Origin: Rickettsiales bacterium
GTDB taxonomy: Bacteria > Pseudomonadota > Alphaproteobacteria > Rickettsiales > UBA1997
NCBI GenBank assembly: GCA_031289855.1
Contig: JAITOR010000040.1
Span: 1 to 9,648 of the forward strand
Direction of reading: 5' to 3'
Length of the DNA stretch: 9,648 nt
Shown here: positions 1 to 5,056 of the stretch, one piece after another
How positions within the stretch are numbered: the first letter of the stretch is position 1
How the letters are laid out: each line of letters opens with the position of its first letter
The notes under the pieces: model-generated
Database searches by the model: none
What the model saw: only the letters and a program-made list of their open reading frames with translations
What the model was told of the DNA's origin: nothing
Position numbers and translations under genes: made by a program

Positions 1-1
1 A

Positions 2-442
2 AACAAATTAAAATATATATCCAATGGGACAATTCCTCATATTTCAAGGCAAAGGGACGCTAATGGTATTTGTGGTTATGTTGGAGAATATATGAAAGAT
101 AAATTAAACGCTGGGAGATGTTTAAGTATAGATATGTTTTGTAATGTATTTTGGCGTAAGGAGGATTATTTTTTGGCTTGTGACCATGTATTAACCATAA
201 GGCATAACAATTTAAGTAATGAAAATATAGGCTTATTTTTGAAATCCATACTTGAAAAACAACGAGTTTATTATGGATACAATAAAATTGTAAGTGAAAT
301 GAGTTTGAAAAAACAAAAAATCACACTCCCTATCACTCTTATCGGTCAACCAGACTGGGCTTATATGGACCACTACATCGCAAACTTGCGGCAGAATATG
401 AAGTTAGAGGCGGCGTTGGGGGAGAGGGGGGGGGTGATATAG
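2..442 (+). CDS. Restriction-modification DNA specificity protein, first target-recognition domain (5' partial, truncated at a G tract)
   Basis: Specificity subunits carry two target-recognition domains (TRDs) that each bind half of the DNA site for a Type I or Type IIG/BcgI-like methylase-nuclease. The frame is already open at the window edge, so the true start and any fused methylase lie upstream. Visible are the TRD core 'NGTIPHISRQ...GICGYV' near the left edge, a central 'ACDHVLTIRH' segment, a 'YGYNKIVSEM' stretch and a closing 'PDWAYMDHYIANL' motif that ends many such domains. The frame then enters a run of nine Gs and stops at TAG (440-442) after GGVI. Upstream context is missing, so Type I versus Type IIG cannot be decided. 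The family call rests on motif recognition; the truncation is seen directly. Confidence 0.8.
   Translation, partial: NKLKYISNGTIPHISRQRDANGICGYVGEYMKDKLNAGRCLSIDMFCNVFWRKEDYFLACDHVLTIRHNNLSNENIGLFLKSILEKQRVYYGYNKIVSEMSLKKQKITLPITLIGQPDWAYMDHYIANLRQNMKLEAALGERGGVI
353..384 (+). repeat. 32-bp direct repeat, copy 1 (end of TRD1)
   Basis: Identical over 32 bp to 901-932 and encodes DWAYMDHYIA at the end of the first TRD. It is less AT-rich than its surroundings. The distance between copies is 548 bp, which is not a multiple of three; with one extra G in the tract it would be 549, in frame. Confidence 0.9.
426..434 (+). repeat. G9 homopolymer tract, probable phase-variation switch
   Basis: Nine consecutive Gs lie between the two TRDs of the specificity gene in an otherwise strongly AT-rich region. 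The upstream frame stops 6 nt after the tract, while the downstream frame is open for 170+ codons. A tract of 10 or 7 Gs would give one continuous protein; 9 gives a protein ending after TRD1. Slipped-strand change of poly-G tracts in restriction-modification genes is well known in Campylobacter and Helicobacter. Confidence 0.75.
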
Positions 443-960
443 TTGCCTTACTTGATAAAATAAGAGCAACCCAGATACACAAAATATCCACAACCAAATG
501 GCGAGAATTCTGTGTGGAAGATGTGTTTGAGGTGTTGTCAACAAAAACAAGAGAGATAACAAAATATAAAAAAGGAACAATTCCTTTTATTACTTCCCAA
601 AGTGTAAATAACGGCATTCAAGGATATGTTAAAAGTGATGAAGAATTAGATAAAGGTAATTGTATTACAGTATCTTCTTTGGATTGTTCTTCATTTTACC
701 AAGAAAATGATTTTTTAGGTAGGGGACATGGAGCGGTAAATAAAATATACCATAAACAACTAAATAAGAATATAGCATTATTTGTATGTGCTTTGATAAA
801 ACAACTTGGTTCAAAGTATAGTTATAACTCACAGTGTTTCCTAAATACACTAAAAAAAGAAACCATATTGCTTCCCACAACTCCCGCTCTGGGCGAGCCC
901 GACTGGGCTTATATGGACCACTACATCGCAAATCTACGAGCAAAAATGGAGTTAAGTTGA
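433..960 (+). pseudogene. Second target-recognition domain of the same specificity gene, out of frame in this copy
   Basis: This frame has no good start of its own: the first usable codon is a GTG at 514 inside the conserved 'KWREFCVEDVFEV' lead-in, with no ribosome binding site. Read from the G tract it gives 'GDIVALLDKIRATQ', then the lead-in, then a full TRD ('GTIPFITSQS...GIQGYV', 'GRGHGAVNKIYH', 'YSYNSQCFLNTLKK') and a closing 'EPDWAYMDHYIANL' before TGA. It matches the first domain motif for motif, so the two halves form one classic two-TRD protein. Adding one G (or removing two) in 426-434 fuses them as ...ERGGGDIVALL... . I call it a broken gene only for this sequence state; it is probably a switchable part of the upstream gene. 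A sequencing error in the homopolymer would give the same picture. Confidence 0.75.
901..932 (+). repeat. 32-bp direct repeat, copy 2 (end of TRD2)
   Basis: Perfect copy of 353-384 at the equivalent place in the second TRD. Recombination between the two copies would delete one TRD and leave a single-TRD protein ending IANLRAKMELS. Such conserved segments serve as crossover points for TRD exchange in many specificity genes. Confidence 0.9.
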
Positions 961-970
961 TGACACTTAT

Positions 971-983
971 TAATAATATTAAT
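971..983 (+). repeat. 13-bp direct repeat, copy 1, abutting the nusA -35 box
   Basis: The sequence taataatattaat occurs here and again at 1012-1024, 41 bp apart, about four helical turns. This copy ends one base before the -35 hexamer. It may be an operator pair or simply low-complexity AT sequence. Confidence 0.4.
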
Positions 984-1012
984 TTGACATTATAATTTTG
1001 TTCTCTTATAAT
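984..1012 (+). promoter_or_regulatory. Consensus sigma-70-type promoter of nusA
   Basis: TTGACA at 984-989 and TATAAT at 1007-1012 are both perfect hexamers with an exactly 17-bp spacer. Transcription should start near 1019, giving a leader of about 52 nt before the nusA ATG. Confidence 0.85.
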
Positions 1013-1024
1013 AATAATATTAAT
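1012..1024 (+). repeat. 13-bp direct repeat, copy 2, over the nusA transcription start
   Basis: Second copy of taataatattaat. It begins at the last base of the -10 hexamer and covers the predicted transcription start near 1019. Confidence 0.4.
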
Positions 1025-1027
1025 ATT

Positions 1028-1057
1028 AAGGCACCCACAAAAATGGGTGTTTTTTTT
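1028..1057 (+). terminator. Intrinsic terminator hairpin in the nusA leader (probable attenuator)
   Basis: CACCCA (1032-1037) pairs with TGGGTG (1044-1049) around a CAAAAA loop, followed by eight Ts (1050-1057); flanking A-T and G-T pairs can lengthen the stem. The T run ends immediately before the AAAGAGG ribosome binding site of nusA. Because the nusA promoter lies upstream of it, nusA mRNA must read through the hairpin. It can also stop transcripts arriving from the specificity gene. Confidence 0.8.
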
Positions 1058-1070
1058 AAAGAGGTTTTTT

Positions 1071-2363
1071 ATGTTAAAAAATAAGGAAATTATATTTATA
1101 ATTGAAACAATAGCACAGGAAAAAAGTATTCCAGTTGATAGTGTTATTGAGGCATTGGAAGAAGGTATTAAATTGGCTTCAAGACGAAAATACGGACATG
1201 ATTTGAATATTGAATGCAGATTGGATAAAAAGACTGGTGAAATTTTCATATACAATTCATTGGAAATTGTGGCGGACAATAAAGGCGAAGATTTTAATTC
1301 TAAAAAACAAATCGCAATAAAAGATGCAGAAAAAGGTGTTAAAAGTGGTAAACTTATAAAGTCCGATGAAGTGGAAATTGGAAATTCTGTAAGGGTGGAA
1401 CTACCAAGTTTGGACGATTTAAGTGTTGTGGCAGTCCAAATTGCTAAAAATGAAATTTTTAAAAAAATAAAAGATGCCGAAAGAGATAAGGAATACAAAG
1501 AGTTTATTGATAGAGAAAAAAGTATTGTAAATGGTATGGTTAAAAAAATCGGCCTCAAAAATACAGTTATTGAGGTTGATGGTTATGAAACATTGCTTAC
1601 TTCAACTGGTATGATACCTGGTGAAAGATTGAGGATTGGTGATAGAGTGAGAGCCTATGTTAAGGAAGTTAAAAAAGAGCAAAAAGGAGCACAAATTTTC
1701 TTATCGAGAACTGATAATATGTTTTTGGCCGAATTGTTTAAACAAGGGGTGCCAGAAATTTACGATGGAGTAATTGAAATACTTGGTATAGCAAGAGATC
1801 CTGGTTCAAAAGCAAAAATCGCTGTATTTTCAAGAAATGAGACAAGCGATGTAGTTGGTGCCTGTGTTGGTGTGCGAGGTGTAAGGGTGCAATCCATCAC
1901 AAGTGAACTAAAAGGTGAAAGAATTGATGTAATTAGATATTCCGATGATCCCATCGAATATATTGTGAATGCAATCTCTCCTGCAAAACCTATAAAAGTT
2001 ATTTATGATGAGGCGAAAAATAGCGCGGATATAGTTTTAACTGCTGATCAATTAAGTTTGGCGATAGGTAGAGGTGGCCAAAATGTTAGATTGGCATCAA
2101 AAATTACAGGAATTAAATTGGATGTGATGACGGAAGAAGATGAGAAAAAGAAACGACTTAATGAATTTAAGGAAGCCACAAAAACTTTGATTGAAAAGTT
2201 AGATATTGAGGAAATAATAGCACAATTATTAGTGTCAAATGAATTTGATAGCGTGGAAAGTATTGCAGATAGCAATGTTGAAACGTTGACAAAAATTGAT
2301 GAATTTGATGAAAGTGTGGCAATTGAAATTTTCAACAGGGCCACTGATTATTTAAATAAATAA
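1071..2363 (+). CDS. nusA: Transcription termination/antitermination factor NusA
   Basis: NusA binds RNA polymerase and controls pausing, intrinsic termination and antitermination. The ATG at 1071 is chosen because AAAGAGG (1058-1064) sits 6 nt upstream; an in-frame GTG at 1047 lies inside the leader terminator and would add an unlikely FFLKRFF stretch. The 430-residue protein shows the N-terminal polymerase-binding domain (about 1-135), an S1 domain (about 140-210, with IPGE at 182-185), KH1 with GVRG (267-270) and KH2 with GRGGQN (333-338). The C-terminus (about 380-430) holds only one helix-hairpin-helix acidic unit, so it is shorter than E. coli NusA (495 aa, two units). The usual partners rimP, rbfA and infB do not flank it: a specificity gene is upstream and an opposing metI is downstream. 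Identity is near certain. Confidence 0.97.
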   Translation: MLKNKEIIFIIETIAQEKSIPVDSVIEALEEGIKLASRRKYGHDLNIECRLDKKTGEIFIYNSLEIVADNKGEDFNSKKQIAIKDAEKGVKSGKLIKSDEVEIGNSVRVELPSLDDLSVVAVQIAKNEIFKKIKDAERDKEYKEFIDREKSIVNGMVKKIGLKNTVIEVDGYETLLTSTGMIPGERLRIGDRVRAYVKEVKKEQKGAQIFLSRTDNMFLAELFKQGVPEIYDGVIEILGIARDPGSKAKIAVFSRNETSDVVGACVGVRGVRVQSITSELKGERIDVIRYSDDPIEYIVNAISPAKPIKVIYDEAKNSADIVLTADQLSLAIGRGGQNVRLASKITGIKLDVMTEEDEKKKRLNEFKEATKTLIEKLDIEEIIAQLLVSNEFDSVESIADSNVETLTKIDEFDESVAIEIFNRATDYLNK

Positions 2364-2404
2364 AATTAATGGAATGGAATTGTTTTAAGAGCAGTTTCCA
2401 AGAT

Positions 2405-2455
2405 GAAGGATAAATGGACAAGAGTATTGCTTTTGTTATTTATCCTTTCTTTTTG
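2405..2455 (+). terminator. Intrinsic terminator of nusA
   Basis: AAGGATAAAT (2406-2415) pairs perfectly with ATTTATCCTT (2438-2447). Inside it, ACAAGAG (2418-2424) pairs with CTTTTGT (2430-2436) around a TATTG loop. A short T-rich run, TCTTTTT, follows. It lies 42 bp after the nusA stop. In the reverse direction there is no T run, so it should not serve metI. Confidence 0.75.
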
Positions 2456-2543
2456 TGGCACAATTAAATAAAAAATATTTTCAAAAGGTGCTTCCATACT
2501 TTACATTCATGGTATATAATATAAATATGATTATAATATTTAT

Positions 2544-2570
2544 AGGAGGATGATTTGAAAAAGATATGAA
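2544..2570 (+). other. Isolated strong Shine-Dalgarno with no open frame behind it
   Basis: AGGAGG (2544-2549), stronger than any gene's own site here except possibly that of rpsG, is followed by ATG at 2550, TTG at 2555 and ATG at 2566, but each frame closes within three or four codons (ATGATTTGA, TTGAAAAAGATATGA and MKNY then stop). TATAAT-like boxes precede it at 2515-2520 and 2532-2537. It may be the decayed start of a lost gene, or chance. The rest of 2364-2598 holds only the nusA terminator. Confidence 0.25.
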
Positions 2571-2598
2571 AAATTATTAATGATATTTAGAAAATAAA

Positions 2599-3264
2599 TT
2601 ATCTTTTATTTAGCATTTTTTTTGTGATTGTGGTGCCAATCCATTGGACCATTGCAACCAACATAATGATTACTATAACTGATAAAAACATTACGTCAGT
2701 TCTAAATCTGTGGTAGCCGTATCTAATGGCCAAATCACCTAATCCACCACCTCCAATTGCACCAGCCATGGCAGAATTTCCAATTACGGCAATTATTGTT
2801 AATGTTATGCCTGATACCATTGATGGCAACGATTCTGGTATTAAAACTTTATATATTATTTGCCAATTGGTGGAACCCATGACTTTTGCCGCCTGTATGA
2901 CATCAGGGGAAATTTCTTGCAATGAATTTTGTATAATTCTTGCCATAAAGGGAGTTGTCGCGATTGCTAATGGCACAATGGATGCTAATGTTCCTGTTGA
3001 TACACCTACGATGAATCTTGCGATTGGAAATACCAATATCATTAAAATTAAAAATGGAAATGAACGAAAGAGGTTTATGAAAATTCCAATACTTTTATGT
3101 AATTTTGGTTTCGGTGCAATGCCATCGGGAGCGGTTATGTTTAGTAGGATTCCAATTGGAATCCCCATCAATAGAGCAAAAATCACGGTAAATGTCACCA
3201 TGAAAATCGTTTGCCCTGTAGGTAATAACACTAAATCAAGATTAGAAAGCATACTTTGTATCAT
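2599..3264 (-). CDS. metI: Methionine ABC transporter permease MetI
   Basis: MetI is the inner-membrane channel of the MetNIQ importer for D/L-methionine and works with the ATPase MetN and the binding protein MetQ. The 221-residue protein has about five hydrophobic membrane segments, the permease EAA-loop in the form QAAKVMG...IPESLP (124-147), which docks the ATPase, and the MetI-typical GGGGLGDLAIRYGY (171-184). The start at 3264 gives the usual family N-terminus; a TTG further out at 3336 would lie upstream of the predicted promoter. No Shine-Dalgarno is present, and the promoter places the mRNA start at the ATG. metN and metQ are not adjacent: nusA lies convergently downstream and rpsL divergently upstream, so metI is monocistronic here. 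No clear terminator follows it. Confidence 0.93.
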   Translation of the reverse strand: MIQSMLSNLDLVLLPTGQTIFMVTFTVIFALLMGIPIGILLNITAPDGIAPKPKLHKSIGIFINLFRSFPFLILMILVFPIARFIVGVSTGTLASIVPLAIATTPFMARIIQNSLQEISPDVIQAAKVMGSTNWQIIYKVLIPESLPSMVSGITLTIIAVIGNSAMAGAIGGGGLGDLAIRYGYHRFRTDVMFLSVIVIIMLVAMVQWIGTTITKKMLNKR

Positions 3265-3271
3265 GAAAATG

Positions 3272-3300
3272 ATTGTATTTAATGTATAATAAAAAAGCAA
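3272..3300 (-). promoter_or_regulatory. Promoter of metI (leaderless geometry)
   Basis: On the minus strand TTGCTT (3300-3295), a 17-bp spacer and TACAAT (3277-3272) are followed by seven bases and then the ATG at 3264. Transcription should start at 3265 or 3264, leaving no room for a ribosome binding site. Confidence 0.65.
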
Positions 3301-3313
3301 ATTAAAAATAAAT

Positions 3314-3342
3314 TTGACATTATATAATACATGCAATATTAA
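3314..3342 (+). promoter_or_regulatory. Promoter of rpsL-rpsG
   Basis: TTGACA (3314-3319), a 17-bp spacer and TATTAA (3337-3342). The start is expected near 3349, giving a leader of about 85 nt. Its -35 box lies back to back with that of metI, 13 bp apart. The leader holds a weak hairpin (AAAAGGC near 3374 with GCTTTT near 3393) and an in-frame 17-codon mini-ORF at 3364-3417 without a ribosome binding site. Confidence 0.6.
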
Positions 3343-3434
3343 TCTTATTAAGAACGAACTATTATGCTGATTAAAAGGCGAGTTGCAAATGTGCTTTTTA
3401 GTGTTATTAGTTATTAAAAAATGAGGTTTTGTAA

Positions 3435-3809
3435 ATGGTTACAATAAATCAGTTGGTTAGAAAGCCAAGGAAAGACAAGGTTGTAAAGAAGAAAACTCCT
3501 GCGATGGAAGAATGTCCGCAAGCAAGAGGTGTGTGTGTTAAAGTTTATACCACAACTCCAAAAAAACCTAACTCGGCTTTAAGAAAAGTTGCCAGAGTTA
3601 AGTTAGTTAATGGAAACGAAGTTGTTGCTTATATTCCTGGTGAAGGGCATAATTTGCAGGAACATAGTATGGTTGCTTTAAGGGGCGGTAGGGTTCCCGA
3701 TCTTCCAGGTGTTAGATATCATATTATTAGAGGTGTTTTAGATACTCAAGGAGTTAAAGACCGAAAGGTTAGACGATCTAAATACGGAACAAAGAAACCA
3801 AAGAAATAA
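3435..3809 (+). CDS. rpsL: 30S ribosomal protein S12
   Basis: S12 lies at the decoding centre of the small subunit and helps control tRNA selection and fidelity. The 124 residues align end to end with the family: NQLVRKPR at the N-terminus, TTTPKKPNSALRKV (39-52, including K43), GEGHNLQEHS (69-78) and the DLPGVRYH loop. GAGG (3423-3426) supports the start. One residue stands out: the loop normally reads GRVKDLPG, but here it is GRVPDLPG, so position 88, a lysine in nearly all bacteria and a classical streptomycin-resistance site, is proline (codon CCC at 3696-3698). K30 of the usual PQKRGVC is alanine. It is co-transcribed with rpsG. Confidence 0.98.
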   Translation: MVTINQLVRKPRKDKVVKKKTPAMEECPQARGVCVKVYTTTPKKPNSALRKVARVKLVNGNEVVAYIPGEGHNLQEHSMVALRGGRVPDLPGVRYHIIRGVLDTQGVKDRKVRRSKYGTKKPKK

Positions 3810-3818
3810 GGAGTTAAT

Positions 3819-4286
3819 ATGAGAAGAAGAAAATCACCGGTTAGGGAAATTATACCAGATGCAAAGTTTGGTAGTATTATGGTAACAAGACTTATCAATA
3901 CTATTATGTTAGATGGTAAGAAATCTATTATTGAAAAAGCAGTTTATGGTGCATTTGAAATAATTGAAGAAAAAATGAAAAAAAATCCTTTGGAAGTTTT
4001 TGATGAAGTTATTGAAAGAATAACTCCAACCATTGAAGTTAGAGCAAGAAGAATAGGTGGTGCAACATATCAAATACCTACAGAGGTAAAAGAAAGAAGA
4101 GGTTCAGCACTTGCGCTAAAATGGTTAGTAACGTCAGTTAGAAAACAAAGTGGTAAAAGTTTGGCAGAAAAAATTTTCAAAGCATGTAATGAAATTTTAA
4201 ATAATACTGGATGGGCAGTAAAAAAAAGAGAAGAAGTATTTAAAATGGCAGAAGCTAACAAGGCCTTTGCACATTTTGCTTGGTAA
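3819..4286 (+). CDS. rpsG: 30S ribosomal protein S7
   Basis: S7 binds the 3' major domain of 16S rRNA, nucleates assembly of the 30S head and touches the E-site tRNA. The 155-residue product has the usual length. It shows DAKFGSIMVTRLINTIMLDGK near the N-terminus, the RRIGGATYQIPTEV hairpin and the C-terminal KKREEVFKMAEANKAFAHFAW region, although the middle and the helix after the hairpin (LVTSVRKQSGKSLAEKI) differ from textbook sequences. A strong AAGGAG (3808-3813) overlaps the rpsL stop codon, and the gap between the genes is 9 bp. fusA and tuf, which usually follow, are absent: a terminator comes at once. In E. coli S7 represses its own str operon; nothing here shows whether that holds. 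Confidence 0.97.
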   Translation: MRRRKSPVREIIPDAKFGSIMVTRLINTIMLDGKKSIIEKAVYGAFEIIEEKMKKNPLEVFDEVIERITPTIEVRARRIGGATYQIPTEVKERRGSALALKWLVTSVRKQSGKSLAEKIFKACNEILNNTGWAVKKREEVFKMAEANKAFAHFAW

Positions 4287-4298
4287 TCCATACATTGT

Positions 4299-4335
4299 AA
4301 ATAAAATCCTCTTACAGAGGGTTTTATTTGTTTTG
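4299..4335. terminator. Bidirectional terminator shared by rpsG and the traX-like gene
   Basis: A 14-bp stem (4299-4312 with 4316-4329, one G-T pair) closes a TAC loop. Its arms are A-rich on the left and T-rich on the right, so each direction ends in a T run. The right arm contains the stop codon of the convergent minus-strand gene (4324-4326), which fixes that gene's end inside the hairpin. Confidence 0.9.
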
Positions 4336-5007
4336 TAAATGATTGATATAAAATATTATTCTAAATCCAATATATTGTAATGCATATATTTCCAATGAAT
4401 ATCGTGCAACAAATTTTATAAATAGATTATCGAACTTTAAATTTATATTTTTTTCTTTGTATGTAAAAAAACATTCTGTAAGTAATATTAAAAATAAAAA
4501 TATGTTTTTTTCTATATTCAAGAATAATAATCCTTGGTCAAAATAATAGTAAAAAAATACTAACAAATATTGATATAGTTTTTTTTCTTTCGCAATTAAC
4601 ATAAAATAAAAACCAATTACTCCGTATTCTAAATATTTTAAAACAAAGGGATTTATTATAACAAAGCATACATTTAATATAATTTTATCTCCAATTTTCA
4701 TATTTTCATAAAATTTTATTAAATATCCAAATAAATAAAACATAACTAAAACATTTAAGAATATATGTCCTTTATAAAAATACTCTACAAAAACAAGTAA
4801 TATTCCAATTTGCAACATATATGAGTTTGGTTTTTTGTAGTGTTTTCCATATAAATAAGCAAATAAAGGAAAAGATAACCTTCCAATAACTCGTAACCAA
4901 GGTTCGCCATTTATATACAACCCATAGTGATCTATAAACATAAAAAATGTTGCGATAAATTTTAAAATATCATCACTATTAAATGGAAACTTTTTTAATC
5001 TATTCAT
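4324..5007 (-). CDS. TraX-family integral membrane protein
   Basis: TraX of the F plasmid acetylates the N-terminus of F pilin; chromosomal relatives are mostly of unknown role and may acylate other surface molecules. The 227-residue protein is very hydrophobic, with roughly seven or eight membrane segments. It begins with the family signature LKFIATFFMFIDHYG (15-29, D26-H27) followed by GRLSFPLFAYLYGKHY (42-57). The C-terminal segment ARYSLEIYALQYIGFRI resembles the usual 'SLyIYiiH' end, but glutamine replaces the histidine. No conjugation genes are nearby, so a pilin role is not supported. The protein is Phe-, Tyr-, Ile- and Lys-rich and AT-biased. The start at 5007 is preceded by a leaderless-type promoter and no Shine-Dalgarno. 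Family call fairly sure; function unknown. Confidence 0.7.
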   Translation of the reverse strand: MNRLKKFPFNSDDILKFIATFFMFIDHYGLYINGEPWLRVIGRLSFPLFAYLYGKHYKKPNSYMLQIGILLVFVEYFYKGHIFLNVLVMFYLFGYLIKFYENMKIGDKIILNVCFVIINPFVLKYLEYGVIGFYFMLIAKEKKLYQYLLVFFYYYFDQGLLFLNIEKNIFLFLILLTECFFTYKEKNINLKFDNLFIKFVARYSLEIYALQYIGFRIIFYINHLQNK

Positions 5008-5013
5008 GTGTAA

Positions 5014-5042
5014 AATATATTATTGATTATATATAAAATCAA
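5014..5042 (-). promoter_or_regulatory. Promoter of the traX-like gene (leaderless geometry)
   Basis: Minus-strand TTGATT (5042-5037), a 17-bp spacer and TATATT (5019-5014) are followed by six bases and the ATG at 5007. The predicted start is the A of the ATG. It overlaps the recG promoter on the other strand. Confidence 0.6.
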
Positions 5043-5050
5043 ATTATTAT
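5023..5050 (+). promoter_or_regulatory. Promoter of recG (leaderless geometry)
   Basis: TTGATT (5023-5028), a 16-bp spacer and TATTAT (5045-5050) are followed by ATCTAT and the recG ATG at 5057. The predicted start is the A of the ATG. No Shine-Dalgarno exists upstream. Confidence 0.6.
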
Positions 5051-5056
5051 ATCTAT

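Noticed and set aside
665..1558. Long minus-strand open frame of 297 codons across the specificity gene and nusA
   Set aside because: It lies antisense to two well-recognised coding regions and across the nusA promoter and terminator; its translation resembles no family and is rich in Ser, Leu and Ile, as expected of a shadow frame.
2726..3289. Plus-strand open frame of 187 codons opposite metI
   Set aside because: It is antisense to a clear MetI protein and its composition mirrors the membrane-protein codons.
3364..3417. 17-codon open frame in the rpsL leader
   Set aside because: It has no Shine-Dalgarno and no recognisable leader-peptide bias; noted only as part of the leader.
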